Shown: positions 17,270 through 26,756 of the stretch, piece after piece | Position numbering within the stretch: position 1 is the first letter of the stretch | How the letters are laid out: every line of letters begins with the position of its first letter | Assembly: GCA_003990705.1 (NCBI GenBank) | Contig: AP018318.1 | Coordinates: forward strand, 1,054,001 to 1,118,000 | Origin: Nostoc sp. HK-01 | GTDB taxonomy: Bacteria; Cyanobacteriota; Cyanobacteriia; Cyanobacteriales; Nostocaceae | DNA: 64,000 nucleotides | Reading direction: 5' to 3' | Notes under the pieces: model-generated | Told to the model about the DNA's origin: nothing | The model's database searches: none | The model's input: only the letters and a program-made list of their open reading frames with translations | Position numbers and translations under genes: made by a program

Positions 17270-18220
17270 TCAGGATGCTTGTTTATGACCAAGCTTGAGA
17301 AAAATGGTTTCTAAGTCTTCTTGAGTGCAATGAAAATCAGTAATGGGAATACCAGCTTGAATCAGCGATCGCAGTAATTCTGCACAAGCTGTTTGATCAC
17401 CAGAAAAATTTACTCTAATGTTGTGATTTCCCGGTAAGATCTCCCACTCTTCTACCAAAGGATGATTTTTCAATTCACTAATTACAGCGTCTATTTTTCC
17501 CAATGTTGATAACATAATCTGTTGGCGTGAAAGGCGCTGATAAAGTTGTTTGAGTGAAGAGCTTTCTACTAAAAAACCTAGTTCCATAATTCCTACCGAA
17601 GTACACAGTTCCGCTAAGTCGCTGAGAACGTGGGAAGAAATTAATATTGTCATCCCTGCTTCTTGCAAGGCTTTGATAATTTCGCGGAACTGCATCCTGG
17701 CGATGGGGTCAAGTCCAGATACAGGTTCATCTAGGAGTAATAAAATTGGTTCATGAATGATAGTGCGTGCTAAACTTAGCCGCTGCTTCATTCCCCGCGA
17801 CAGTGTAGAAATTAAACTGTTGCGTTTATTACCTAATTGGATAAGTTCTAAAACTTCATGGAGACGTTGAGTGCGCCGTGGTTCGCGTAAACGATACAAC
17901 CGCGCAAAGTAATCGAGGTAATCCCAGACTGTTAAATCTTCATACAGCGGATAGTCATCGGGTAAGTAGCCAAGACGACGCTTGATAGTGGGGTTACTCT
18001 TATCCCGTACCATGCGATCGCCATTAATATAAATCTCACCCGTTGTTGGCTCTTCAGCCGTTGCTAACATCCGGATGAGAGTTGTTTTACCCGCGCCATT
18101 CGGCCCTATCAGTCCGTATACTTCACCCGCTTGGATTTCTAAATCAACATCATTGACGGCTATATACCGTTCAAATTGCTTAGTGAGTCCACAGGTGCGA
18201 ATTGCTAATTCTTTTACCAT
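17270..18220 (-). CDS. ABC exporter ATP-binding protein (ABC-2/NatA type)
   Basis: 316 residues. Walker A GPNGAGKTT (39-47), signature LSRGMKQRLSLA, Walker B LLLLDEPVSGLDP, and the switch histidine in ILISSHVLSDLAE. The Arg-for-Gly signature LSRGMKQR is typical of ABC-2 exporters. A C-terminal tail of about 90 residues (LSTLGKIDAVISELKNHPLVEEWEI...) resembles the regulatory tails of this family. It drives the two permeases downstream in the operon. The direction is export by family; the substrate is unknown. Confidence 0.9.
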   Translation of the reverse strand: MVKELAIRTCGLTKQFERYIAVNDVDLEIQAGEVYGLIGPNGAGKTTLIRMLATAEEPTTGEIYINGDRMVRDKSNPTIKRRLGYLPDDYPLYEDLTVWDYLDYFARLYRLREPRRTQRLHEVLELIQLGNKRNSLISTLSRGMKQRLSLARTIIHEPILLLLDEPVSGLDPIARMQFREIIKALQEAGMTILISSHVLSDLAELCTSVGIMELGFLVESSSLKQLYQRLSRQQIMLSTLGKIDAVISELKNHPLVEEWEILPGNHNIRVNFSGDQTACAELLRSLIQAGIPITDFHCTQEDLETIFLKLGHKQAS

Positions 18221-18463
18221 AGCTGCTAGAGTACGGCGGTTAATTACACACTAACCTAGCCTCTCTCTAGCATTGTTGTCAGGCTCGTTTCCGAAATTGA
18301 AACTGAGTTAATGTCCAATTAACCTTCAGTGTTTAAATATACAGCTAATAACATTTTAGGCTTTTAAAAAAGTAGGTAAAGCAAATAACTTACCTACTTG
18401 TTCACAAATATTCTATTTTTTGAAAGAGTTTGACAAATTAAATTTGATATGGATAGGGCAAAC

Positions 18464-19330
18464 TTAACTCATCATAGATGCAGATGAAATCGCAGAGTTT
18501 CCATCATTTGGTGTACCATTTGTGGATTGACTGCTAAAAGCATAACGTTGTTCGGGTATGGGATAACCAGCTTCACCAAAGGCTTCCCGGATGGCTTTAT
18601 TAGTGTCAAAATAAACTTGCCAGTAGTGTTCATTATTGCAGTAAGGGCGTACTGCTAAGACTGGCCCGGCTAAATTAAAGGTGATAATTTCAACATCTGG
18701 TGCAGGGTTGTTGATCACGTTAGGAATTTCGCTGATTTTGGCTTTTAAACGAGCGATCGCATCATTATGATTCACATCATGATGCAGTTGAGCCAGCAAA
18801 TCAACCCGACGGTAGGGATTAGCGGAAAAATTTTGGATATTATCAGAAAAAATCTTATTATTGGCGACAATTGTTAAGACATTATCTGGTGTGGTGATAT
18901 TAGTGGTAAACAGTCCAATTTCTGTAACTGTGCCTGTGACACCTGCGGCTGTAATAAAGTCTCCAACTTTAAAGGGACTAAACACAATTAAAAAAGCCCC
19001 AGCCGCGAAGTTAGCCAACAATCCACCCCAAGCTGCACCAATGGCTATACCTGCGGCGGCTAACAATGCGGCAAAAGAAGTGGTTTCAATGCCGAAAAAG
19101 CCGAGAATTGCCACAACTAAAACAATTCTTAAAGTTACGGCAATGATATTCAGCAGGTAGTTAACTAGAGTTGGATCAACGTGTTGACTGCGGAAACCAC
19201 GTCTGATCAACTTGAGCGCAAAATCAATCAATTTCTGTGCGACAATCCACAGAGCGATCGCACCTAGGATTTTCAAGCCAAACCCTGTTAAAAGTGCAAC
19301 GGCAACTTGGCCAATTTGATTAAAATTCAT
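18464..19330 (-). CDS. Small-conductance mechanosensitive channel (MscS family)
   Basis: 288 residues. Opens under membrane tension to release solutes after hypo-osmotic shock. Three N-terminal membrane helices lead into the pore helix (ALLAAAGIAIGAAWGGLLANFAAGAFLIVFSPFKVGDFI), with the Gly/Ala packing typical of MscS TM3. The beta domain follows (ITAAGVTGTVTEIGLFTTNITTPDNVLTIVANNKIFSDNIQNFS). The length matches E. coli MscS. Single gene, not clearly in an operon. Confidence 0.92.
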   Translation of the reverse strand: MNFNQIGQVAVALLTGFGLKILGAIALWIVAQKLIDFALKLIRRGFRSQHVDPTLVNYLLNIIAVTLRIVLVVAILGFFGIETTSFAALLAAAGIAIGAAWGGLLANFAAGAFLIVFSPFKVGDFITAAGVTGTVTEIGLFTTNITTPDNVLTIVANNKIFSDNIQNFSANPYRRVDLLAQLHHDVNHNDAIARLKAKISEIPNVINNPAPDVEIITFNLAGPVLAVRPYCNNEHYWQVYFDTNKAIREAFGEAGYPIPEQRYAFSSQSTNGTPNDGNSAISSASMMS

Positions 19331-19468
19331 ACCCTTTTTTATTTCTTGCTACTTTTATCAAAAACATTACAAGAAACTGAGTAAAAAATCTTGATGAACA
19401 GTTTTTTTTTAATCTTTGGGTAAATACTAAAAACTGTCACTTTATTAAACTTAGTCAAAATTAGTTTA

Positions 19469-19693
19469 TTATTCGCCCTCCTCCTGTGTTTTTCGATGCT
19501 CTCCAATTCTGCCAAAGATGTCATCGATTGTTGGATTTCCTAAAATTTGATCTCTATTTTTTGTGTAATCTCTACTACCTTTTTCAAATTGCTGCATAAA
19601 TTCTGCCATTCCGGCAGGGCTAAGAGCTTTTATCAAGGCTTCTATTCTTAACCTTGTAATTTCAGCTTGAGTGAGCTTAGTCACATCTAGCAT
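19469..19693 (-). CDS. Small hypothetical protein
   Basis: 74 residues, MLDVTKLTQAEITRLRIEALIK at the start, predicted mostly helical. GNPTIDDIFGRIGEHRKTQEEGE forms a charged tail. A coding reading is supported by balanced codon use and a compact position between the MscS gene and leuB. No domain is recognised. It could be a regulator or antitoxin by size, but nothing in the sequence fixes this. Confidence 0.55.
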   Translation of the reverse strand: MLDVTKLTQAEITRLRIEALIKALSPAGMAEFMQQFEKGSRDYTKNRDQILGNPTIDDIFGRIGEHRKTQEEGE

Positions 19694-19794
19694 TTATTAC
19701 CGCTAATACTCACTGCAAAAATTAAAGCTTCCATAGGTACATCTTGCTCGGTATGATATTTAATCTGCAAGCATTTACCTAATAGAAACTAGCT

Positions 19795-20880
19795 ATGACT
19801 CAAAACTACCGCATTACCTTACTTCCCGGCGATGGCATTGGCCCTGAAATTATGGCAGTGGCGGTAGATGTGCTGAAAGTCGTAGGGACAAAATTTGATA
19901 TTGAGTTTGCCTTTCAAGAAGCTTTGATTGGTGGTGCAGCCATTGACGCAACGGGCGAACCTTTGCCCACGGCAACCTTAGATACTTGCCGTAACAGTGA
20001 TGCTGTTTTACTCGCAGCTATTGGTGGTTATAAGTGGGATAATCTACCATCTCACCAACGCCCGGAAGCTGGTTTGTTGGGACTACGCGCGGGTTTGGGA
20101 TTATTTGCCAATTTACGCCCAGCCCAAATTCTGCCCCAGTTAATAGACGCTTCGACTTTGAAACGGGAAGTTGTCGAAGGCGTAGATATCATGGTGGTGC
20201 GGGAACTCACAGGTGGGATTTATTTTGGTAAACCCAAAGGAATTTTTGAAACTGAGACTGGTGAGAAACGCGGTGTAAATACAATGGTTTACAGCGAATC
20301 AGAAATTGAACGCATCGGTAGAGTTGCCTTTGAAACTGCCAGAAAAAGAAGCGGTAAACTCTGTTCGGTGGATAAAGCCAACGTATTAGAAGTATCGCAG
20401 TTGTGGCGCGATCGCATCACGAAACTTGCCGCCGAATATCCTGATGTGGAACTGTCTCACCTCTACGTCGATAATGCCGCCATGCAATTAGTCCGCGCTC
20501 CCAAACAATTCGATACGATTGTCACAGGTAACTTATTTGGCGATATTCTCTCTGATGCTGCGGCGATGTTGACTGGCAGTATTGGGATGTTACCTTCGGC
20601 TAGTTTGGGTGCTTCTGGCCCTGGCGTATATGAACCAGTCCACGGTTCTGCGCCTGATATTGCAGGACAAGATAAAGCCAATCCTCTAGCACAGGTTTTG
20701 AGTGCGGCGATGATGTTACGTTACGGGTTAAATCAGCCACAAGCAGCAGATAGCATAGAAAAAGCTGTATTGCAAGTTTTAGAACAAGGCGATCGCACAG
20801 GCGATATCATGTCACCAGGAATGAATCTTTTGGGTTGCCAAGCAATGGGTAAGTCGCTCATTCAAGCATTAGAGAAATAA
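19795..20880 (+). CDS. leuB: 3-isopropylmalate dehydrogenase
   Basis: Oxidatively decarboxylates 3-isopropylmalate to 2-oxoisocaproate in leucine synthesis, NAD-dependent, cytosolic. 361 residues, normal length. Seen: [11 protein letters not shown] at the start, [86 protein letters not shown], and the NAD site [21 protein letters not shown]. It could be confused with isocitrate or tartrate dehydrogenase, but the [10 protein letters not shown] block is LeuB-specific. Single gene. Confidence 0.96.
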   Translation: MTQNYRITLLPGDGIGPEIMAVAVDVLKVVGTKFDIEFAFQEALIGGAAIDATGEPLPTATLDTCRNSDAVLLAAIGGYKWDNLPSHQRPEAGLLGLRAGLGLFANLRPAQILPQLIDASTLKREVVEGVDIMVVRELTGGIYFGKPKGIFETETGEKRGVNTMVYSESEIERIGRVAFETARKRSGKLCSVDKANVLEVSQLWRDRITKLAAEYPDVELSHLYVDNAAMQLVRAPKQFDTIVTGNLFGDILSDAAAMLTGSIGMLPSASLGASGPGVYEPVHGSAPDIAGQDKANPLAQVLSAAMMLRYGLNQPQAADSIEKAVLQVLEQGDRTGDIMSPGMNLLGCQAMGKSLIQALEK

Positions 20881-20973
20881 TTCTTTGAAGAGAAACTCGC
20901 CAAATTGGCAATCTTTACAAGAAGTTTCGGGTACACTATAGACAAAATCTAGTAAGTAGATAGCAGTAACATA

Positions 20974-21234
20974 GTGTACGCTTTACGACAAGATACATCT
21001 AATTTCACCGCCTCTAGAATCCAGCCACCTCTGGTTGATCCCGCAATCATCAGAGCAGCTGGCCAGATTTACTACACATATTGTGAAGTACATCCAGAAA
21101 TCGCCGGGCAGCCTTCCGGGGTAGCAATTAATCGTGTTACCCATCGGGGTAAGGTGATTTTTACTCACCAACCAGTTCTATTACCACAAGAATGTTTTGT
21201 GCCTTTAAATCAAATTGAGTCCCACATGTATTAG
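20974..21234 (+). CDS. Small hypothetical protein
   Basis: 86 residues from a GTG start. Pro-rich N-terminal part, then DPAIIRAAGQIYYTYCEVHPEIAGQPSG and HRGKVIFTHQPVLLPQE. No membrane segment or known motif. The codon pattern looks coding. The stop is followed at once by a short tandem repeat tract. Confidence 0.5.
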   Translation: MYALRQDTSNFTASRIQPPLVDPAIIRAAGQIYYTYCEVHPEIAGQPSGVAINRVTHRGKVIFTHQPVLLPQECFVPLNQIESHMY

Positions 21235-21312
21235 TTAATAGTCAATGGTCAGTGGTCATTTGACAAATGACAAATGACAAAGCACAAATGACACAGAACA
21301 TTTGACAAATGA
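21235..21312. repeat. Short tandem repeat tract based on (T)TGACAAA / AATGACA
   Basis: Repeating units such as TCAATGGTCA, TTTGACAAATGACAAATGACA and CAAATGACACAG. The same type of tract recurs near 31075-31115 and 38285-38330 and, inside a gene, near 41770-41880. This heptamer-type repeat is common in heterocystous cyanobacteria. Confidence 0.75.
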
Positions 21313-21316
21313 CTAT

Positions 21317-22138
21317 ATGGACTTTTTAATGGCTGTTCCGGCGATGATTGTTGTTTTCGCCTTGGGTGCATCTATAGGTAGCTTTATCAACGTTGTCGTT
21401 TATCGAATCCCTGCGGGGTTATCGATTCTTTGGCCACCTTCCCGTTGCCCCCATTGCTTAAACCAGCTAAAAGCTTATGACAATGTACCTGTGCTGGGAT
21501 GGTTGTGGTTACGCGGAAAATGCCGTTATTGTAAAAGCAAAATTGCTGTTCGTTACCCGGTGGTAGAAGCAATAACGGGTATAATTTTTCTGGCAATTTT
21601 TTTAGTATTTCAAGTTTCGATCGCTACATTAGGATATTGGACTTTTTGTAGTTGGTTATTAGCCTTAGCCTTAATTGACTTAGATACCATGACTCTCCCC
21701 AACGCCCTTACTCAATCGGGGTTAGTCGTAGGTTTAGGATTTCAAATAATTAGCGGTTTTGTCCCAGAAGTCAGCGGGGTAGGAATAATCAGACACCTGA
21801 TGATGGGAATAGTCGGTGCAGTTATTGGCTTATGGCTATTTGATGGCATCGCCCTTGGTGGTTCAATTGTGTTAGGTAAAACGGCAATGGGTGCGGGAGA
21901 TGCCAAATTAGCCGCCATGATGGGCGCTTGGCTAGGTTGGCGGTATTTACTTTTGGCTAGTTTAATTGCCTGTGCCGTGGGAGTATTAATAGGTGGATTA
22001 GTACTTGTGCGATCGCCTCAAAAAACCGGAGTAAAAATCCCCTTCGGCCCTTTTTTAGCACTAGGCGCAATCATCACTGTCTTTACTGGACAGGCAATAT
22101 TATCGGCTTATTTGCAATTTGCCTTGCCGTCCAATTAA
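21317..22138 (+). CDS. pilD: Prepilin peptidase (type IV leader peptidase / methyltransferase)
   Basis: Cleaves the leader of type IV prepilins in the plasma membrane and N-methylates the new N-terminus. Seen: N-terminal GSFINVVVYRIP, two CxxC pairs (CPHC and CRYC) of the methylase zinc site, and catalytic aspartates in DLDTMTLPN and GAGDAKLAAM. About seven membrane segments. The ATG at 21317 is preferred, because the upstream TTG at 21302 belongs to the tandem repeat. Single gene. Confidence 0.93.
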   Translation: MDFLMAVPAMIVVFALGASIGSFINVVVYRIPAGLSILWPPSRCPHCLNQLKAYDNVPVLGWLWLRGKCRYCKSKIAVRYPVVEAITGIIFLAIFLVFQVSIATLGYWTFCSWLLALALIDLDTMTLPNALTQSGLVVGLGFQIISGFVPEVSGVGIIRHLMMGIVGAVIGLWLFDGIALGGSIVLGKTAMGAGDAKLAAMMGAWLGWRYLLLASLIACAVGVLIGGLVLVRSPQKTGVKIPFGPFLALGAIITVFTGQAILSAYLQFALPSN

Positions 22139-22645
22139 CTAAATTTAAAGTAGGTAAACTTTACACACCCGATAAATCAGGCCAGGCGATCGCGTGATCT
22201 ACTATAATAATATTGTTTATCGGCTTTCTGTTTATAGCTTAAGAAAGCACTTACAATTCCTAACGACTGTAACAGTCATTACGCCATCGCCGCTTCACCT
22301 TTTGATAATATCAGCCTGTGACTTGTATTACCCTCTTAACGAAAGAGACCCGTTGGCAAAACTAAAGCCACAGATGCTAACTGCTCAGAAACTAGCACGA
22401 TATTTACAAAATATGGGGACAGCCGCTTGCCGCTAGGGTTGGGTAACAGCATCTTTTTGGGGGAGTTGGTATTCCAATGGAGATGACTTGGCTAATACAT
22501 TTACAAAATGATATCCGCGAGAGACTTGTATTGGTATAAGCATTTTCGTTAAGCTGGCAACCAAAGATACAAAATAAGGTCTGAATTGCTTATAAGCGTA
22601 ATTTTGGCTATGTAGTCATCAGGCATTTGTTTTGATTAATCACAA
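22139..22645. other. Intergenic region between pilD and the accD repeat
   Basis: About 500 bp with one HIP1-like site near 22190. An 80-codon frame at 22194-22436 lacks recognisable features and is not called. Confidence 0.5.
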
Positions 22646-22657
22646 ATGAACACCAGT

Positions 22658-22745
22658 TGCGCCAAGTCGGCAGAACCGACGACAGTTGCGACAACGGAGG
22701 AAACCTCCGTAAAGCATTGTTTCCCCAAAGCACTGGTTCCTAATG
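22658..22745. repeat. Dispersed cyanobacterial repeat of small hairpins
   Basis: Perfect hairpins GTCGG-cagaa-CCGAC (22666-22680) and ACGGAGG-aaa-CCTCCGT (22694-22710), in a stretch recognisable as a common Nostoc intergenic repeat. It lies within the leader of accD. Confidence 0.7.
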
Positions 22746-22789
22746 ACAAAAGACTGTTTTCGACCCATACCCACTTGAATAAGATAAAA

Positions 22790-23740
22790 ATGGCAAACAA
22801 CGAAGAATCACGCGGTTTAAAGTCTCTGTTTGATTGGTTTGCAAATCGAAGAAAATCAGGCTCTACCAACCTGGAACGGCAAGAACGGGAAATTGCTGAT
22901 GGGTTATGGCACAAGTGTTCTAAGTGTGGTGTTTTAACCTATACAAAAGATTTGAGAGCTAATCAAATGGTCTGCGTTGAATGTGGACATCATAATCGGG
23001 TAGACAGTGATGAACGCATCCGCCAATTGATAGATAACAATACTTGGCAACCGATAGATGAGCATTTGCGTCCGACTGATCCCTTACAATTTCGCGATCG
23101 CAAACTTTATAGCGATCGCCTCCGGGAAACGGAAAGCAAAATCGGCCTCATAGACGCGGTAAAAACCGGTTTAGGACAAATCAACGGAATGCCCGTAGCC
23201 TTGGGCGTGATGGACTTCCGCTTTATGGGTGGTAGTATGGGTTCCGTTGTTGGCGAAAAAATCACCCGCTTAATTGAACAAGCAACTGGGCGACGTTACC
23301 CTGTAGTTATTGTCTGCACCTCTGGTGGTGCAAGAATGCAGGAAGGTATGCTTTCCCTGATGCAGATGGCGAAAATCTCCGCAGCTTTAGACCGCCATCG
23401 TGATGCCAGATTATTGTATATTCCTGTCTTGACTAACCCCACCACTGGTGGTGTAACTGCGAGTTTTGCCATGTTAGGCGATATCATTTTGGCAGAACCT
23501 AAATCAACCATTGGTTTCGCTGGTCGGCGAGTGATTGAGCAAACCCTCCGGGAAAAACTGCCAGATGATTTTCAGACTGCTGAAGATTTACTCAAGCATG
23601 GCTTTGTGGACGATATCGTACCCCGGACTCAGTTAAAGAATACTTTGTCCCAGTTAATTGCTTTACACCAACCAGTTGCAACCGCCCCTTCAATGATGTT
23701 GTGGGAGTCAATGACATTGAGTTCTACCGCAGTTGAGTAA
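22790..23740 (+). CDS. accD: Acetyl-CoA carboxylase, carboxyltransferase subunit beta
   Basis: Transfers the carboxyl group from biotin to acetyl-CoA to form malonyl-CoA, as AccA2D2 in the cytosol. 316 residues from [14 protein letters not shown]. Seen: the zinc ribbon [13 protein letters not shown]...CVECGHH, then the crotonase-like core with [28 protein letters not shown] and [16 protein letters not shown]. The frame is open 48 codons upstream, but that part is encoded by the hairpin repeat, so the start at 22790 is chosen. Separate from accA, as usual in cyanobacteria. Confidence 0.95.
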   Translation: MANNEESRGLKSLFDWFANRRKSGSTNLERQEREIADGLWHKCSKCGVLTYTKDLRANQMVCVECGHHNRVDSDERIRQLIDNNTWQPIDEHLRPTDPLQFRDRKLYSDRLRETESKIGLIDAVKTGLGQINGMPVALGVMDFRFMGGSMGSVVGEKITRLIEQATGRRYPVVIVCTSGGARMQEGMLSLMQMAKISAALDRHRDARLLYIPVLTNPTTGGVTASFAMLGDIILAEPKSTIGFAGRRVIEQTLREKLPDDFQTAEDLLKHGFVDDIVPRTQLKNTLSQLIALHQPVATAPSMMLWESMTLSSTAVE

Positions 23741-23742
23741 AA

Positions 23743-23815
23743 GTAAAAAGGTAAAAGTAAAAAGGCAAAAGTTGAAATTTGTTTTGCCTTTTACCTTTTG
23801 CCTTTTATCTTCCTG
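23743..23815. terminator. Repeat-rich bidirectional terminator between accD and an MFS gene
   Basis: The tandem GTAAAAGTAAAAAG repeat followed by its inverted counterpart (GGCAAAAG...CTTTTGCC, AAAAGGTAAAAG...CTTTTACCTTTT) forms A/T-rich hairpins between convergent genes. Confidence 0.55.
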
Positions 23816-25181
23816 GTTCTTGCACAAAAAACAGTGGTACAAGTGCAGCTAGGCGCAACAAGCCAGAGAGGGCGAATAAGCCGAGTAAGCCATCCCAAAT
23901 AGCAAATTGGGCGATGAAACTGCCGATGGTGGTGCCTAAAGCGCCACTACCACCAGCCACAGCCGCCGCGATCGCAAAATAAATTGACTGATTTTTAATT
24001 GGTGCGATCGCTAATTGCAAATTGTTATTACACAAGTCAATGGCTGCCCAAGTCACACCAGCCAAAATATGTAAAAGTGGCAACCATAGCCAAATATCCA
24101 TTTGACTGGCACTAATTCCCAACCAAAAAATTGGTGTCAGTCCTACCATAATTCCCACAAAAATTAAAATAGGCAGATTCCCAACTCTATCTGCTAATTT
24201 GCCCCACCAAATCATCATCAACAAGTTAGCCCCAGCTTGCAAACTGCCGTAAAGCGTCACCCAACTAACATTTATACCCAGAGTATCCAGCATATAGAGA
24301 TTAAAAAAAGGTGCGCTCAAGTGAACAGCAAACATCCATAAAGATATATAAATCAAAAATATTAAAAAGTTAGAGTTTTTCCAAATACTAATAGTAGGTG
24401 CAACAACTAATTCATCTGTATTATTTATAGGTGTAGAACCCAGAGAATTTTGCAATTGGGGATTAATATCTACCTTGAAATATTGACAGCCGATGCTAAC
24501 AATGCCAAACACAACCCCAATTAGCAACACAACCCCATAACCTTGGATATTTCCCCCATACCAATGGGATATCACTAAACCAGTTAAAGGCAGACAAATT
24601 AAATTAGTCAAGCTAACCGCACTGTTGCGAATCCCGAAATACCTACCGCGCAAACGTCGGGGAACGATCATCGCTAACCAACTCATCCACGATGCACAAC
24701 CCAACCCTCCTAAAAGATGAGTGGCTAAAACAATCAACAGCGTCATCACAACTAACTGTTGTGAACTGATACCACCCCAACTAAAGATAGCAATAGCGAT
24801 CGCTAAAATTAGCCACAGTAACCGCGCAGTTCCATATATTCTCAGCGCATACCGAAAACGGCTAGTAGTGCGTTCTGATAAATAAGCACCCAAAGGCTGA
24901 ATGAGATTTACCAGCATGGGTATAGAAGATAACATTCCAAATACCACTGGACTAGCATCTAATTCCACCAGGAAATTACTGAGTAAAATACCGCCAGTAG
25001 TGATACCAAATACCGTTGCTAAAACAGCATCCACCGTAGAGGCTCGTAAACTAGTACGAATAGTATCCTTAGAAATACGGAAGACAGGTTTTTTGCTAGG
25101 AACAAGTGTAGTTGTTGGTGTAACAATCTGGGATATTTCCAGAGTCAGAGAAGCCGCTGTTTCGACCTGAACAGAATCCAT
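23805..25181 (-). CDS. Major facilitator superfamily transporter
   Basis: 458 residues with about 12 membrane segments. A soluble N-terminal tail of about 45 residues precedes TM1. The cytoplasmic loop between TM2 and TM3 reads GAYLSERTTSRFRYALRIYG, and the loop after TM4 reads VPRRLRGRYFGIRNS, a typical MFS position. The substrate cannot be told from sequence. It converges with accD and diverges from the sugar-binding protein gene downstream of 25.37 kb. Confidence 0.85.
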   Translation of the reverse strand: MDSVQVETAASLTLEISQIVTPTTTLVPSKKPVFRISKDTIRTSLRASTVDAVLATVFGITTGGILLSNFLVELDASPVVFGMLSSIPMLVNLIQPLGAYLSERTTSRFRYALRIYGTARLLWLILAIAIAIFSWGGISSQQLVVMTLLIVLATHLLGGLGCASWMSWLAMIVPRRLRGRYFGIRNSAVSLTNLICLPLTGLVISHWYGGNIQGYGVVLLIGVVFGIVSIGCQYFKVDINPQLQNSLGSTPINNTDELVVAPTISIWKNSNFLIFLIYISLWMFAVHLSAPFFNLYMLDTLGINVSWVTLYGSLQAGANLLMMIWWGKLADRVGNLPILIFVGIMVGLTPIFWLGISASQMDIWLWLPLLHILAGVTWAAIDLCNNNLQLAIAPIKNQSIYFAIAAAVAGGSGALGTTIGSFIAQFAIWDGLLGLFALSGLLRLAALVPLFFVQEPGR

Positions 25182-25372
25182 AGTTATGTTTGAAGTAACG
25201 CATCTGGGCGCAGTTTGAGTGAAATATTGAGGAATCGAAATTTCCTCATCAGCTTTGGTTATAATTTTTCGTTATTTTATCTTGCTTAATCTCAACAAAA
25301 ATTCAGATTTGTTAAACATCTGTCCTCAGCTACAGACGATATAAGTGAAGTGAAAGCTACTGTCATCCATCC

Positions 25373-26620
25373 GTGAAAAGAATTAGCTTGTGGAGATTTT
25401 TGGGTGTAGTCATAGCGATCGCGATCGCTATTATTGGCTGTCACAGCCTACAACAACCAACAGCCAACGCCGTCACTGTCAAACTTAGTGGCTGGGCTGG
25501 TTCCCAGGTTGAGCAAAAGCTATTAAGACAAGTTCTGCAAGACTTTGAAGCCCAGCGTCCCAACATCAAAGTTAAATACGAAGTTATTTCCGACCAATAT
25601 ATGGACGTAATTAAAACTCGTTTGGTGGGAGATGCGGCTCCTGATGTATTCTATCTTGATGCGTTGGAAGCGCCTTTTTTGATGAGTCAAAATGTTTTGG
25701 AACCCTTAGATAATTACATTCAGCCAGAATTTGAGATAGAAGACTTTGAAGTTACCCTTTTAGATAGTTTTAAATACCAAAACCATATTTATGGGCTACC
25801 GAAAGACTATTCTACATTAGCTCTGTTTTATAACACAAAATCTTTTGCTACGGCAGGCTTAAATACTCCGCCAAGTAATTGGTCAGAACTACGTTCTTAT
25901 TCCCAAAAATTAACAAGCAAGCTCAACAAATATGGTTTTGGTGAATTGCCTGAATTAGCACGTCAGGTATATAAAATTAAAGCATTCGACGGACAAATTA
26001 TCGATGAGAACGGTTATGCTACCTTTGCTAGTAAAACTAGTTTACAAGGATTGCAATTAGTTATCGACCAGTATCAACAAGATAAATCCTCTGCTCAAAA
26101 ATCTGATGTCGGTACAAACTCAGGTAGCGAAATGTTTGGACAGGGTAAAGTAGCGATGGTGATTGAAGGAAACTGGGCAATTCCTTACCTACAAGAAACC
26201 TTTCCTCAACTCGAATTTGCTACCGCAGAATTACCCACAATTAATCATCAAAAAGGCACAATGGTGTTTACTGTCGCCTATGTAATGAATAAGCAATCTC
26301 AGCATAAAGCCGCCGCTTGGGAGTTGATTTCTTACCTGACTGGTAAAGCGGGAATGCAAAAATGGACAGCCACAGGATTTGCACTACCAACCAGAAAATC
26401 TGTAGCACAGCAATTAGGCTATGACAAAGATCCTCTCAGAAAACCATTGGTTGCAGGTGTGAATTATGCAACACCGTGGCAAGTTGGTCAATATCCCGCA
26501 GCAATTATGAATAATTTTGATAATCAGTTTGTCAGTGCTTTATTAGGACAACAAACATTACAGCAAGCAATGTTACGGGCGCAAAATGCAGCGAATCAGC
26601 AAATTAAACTGATGGATTAA
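25373..26620 (+). CDS. Sugar ABC transporter substrate-binding lipoprotein (family 1)
   Basis: 415 residues from a GTG start. Signal peptide with a lipobox ending IIGC at Cys22, so it is lipid-anchored on the periplasmic face. The mature part has the family 1 pattern: VKLSGWAGSQVEQKLLRQVLQDFEAQRPNIKVKYEV, APDVFYLDALEAPFL, YGLPKDYSTLALFYNTKSF, and a C-terminal VAYVMNKQSQHKAAAWELISYLTG. It belongs with the two permeases at 29.3-31.1 kb. An oppositely oriented AAA+ gene separates them. The sugar is not identifiable. No ATPase gene is nearby; a shared MalK/MsmK-type ATPase elsewhere is likely. Confidence 0.9.
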   Translation: MKRISLWRFLGVVIAIAIAIIGCHSLQQPTANAVTVKLSGWAGSQVEQKLLRQVLQDFEAQRPNIKVKYEVISDQYMDVIKTRLVGDAAPDVFYLDALEAPFLMSQNVLEPLDNYIQPEFEIEDFEVTLLDSFKYQNHIYGLPKDYSTLALFYNTKSFATAGLNTPPSNWSELRSYSQKLTSKLNKYGFGELPELARQVYKIKAFDGQIIDENGYATFASKTSLQGLQLVIDQYQQDKSSAQKSDVGTNSGSEMFGQGKVAMVIEGNWAIPYLQETFPQLEFATAELPTINHQKGTMVFTVAYVMNKQSQHKAAAWELISYLTGKAGMQKWTATGFALPTRKSVAQQLGYDKDPLRKPLVAGVNYATPWQVGQYPAAIMNNFDNQFVSALLGQQTLQQAMLRAQNAANQQIKLMD

Positions 26621-26695
26621 GAAACTTCTAAATAAAAATTCTCTCTCTGTGTTCTCTGCGTCTCAGTGGTTTGTTCAGGCTAGTTATAGTAGTAA

Positions 26696-26738
26696 CATAA
26701 TATGTTGGGTTAAATTGCATTTAACCCAACATATTATG
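26696..26738. terminator. Perfect 19-bp inverted repeat, bidirectional terminator
   Basis: CATAATATGTTGGGTTAAA, 5-nt loop, then its exact complement. It lies between the stops of the convergent sugar-binding and AAA+ genes. T-rich sequence follows on the plus strand. Confidence 0.7.
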
Positions 26739-26756
26739 TAAATTTTTTGGATGTTT

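Noticed and set aside
19339-19524. 61-codon ORF between MscS and the 74-residue gene
   Set aside because: Overlaps the better supported gene in another frame and has AT-driven composition.
22194-22436. 80-codon ORF after pilD
   Set aside because: No ribosome site, composition or motif supports it.
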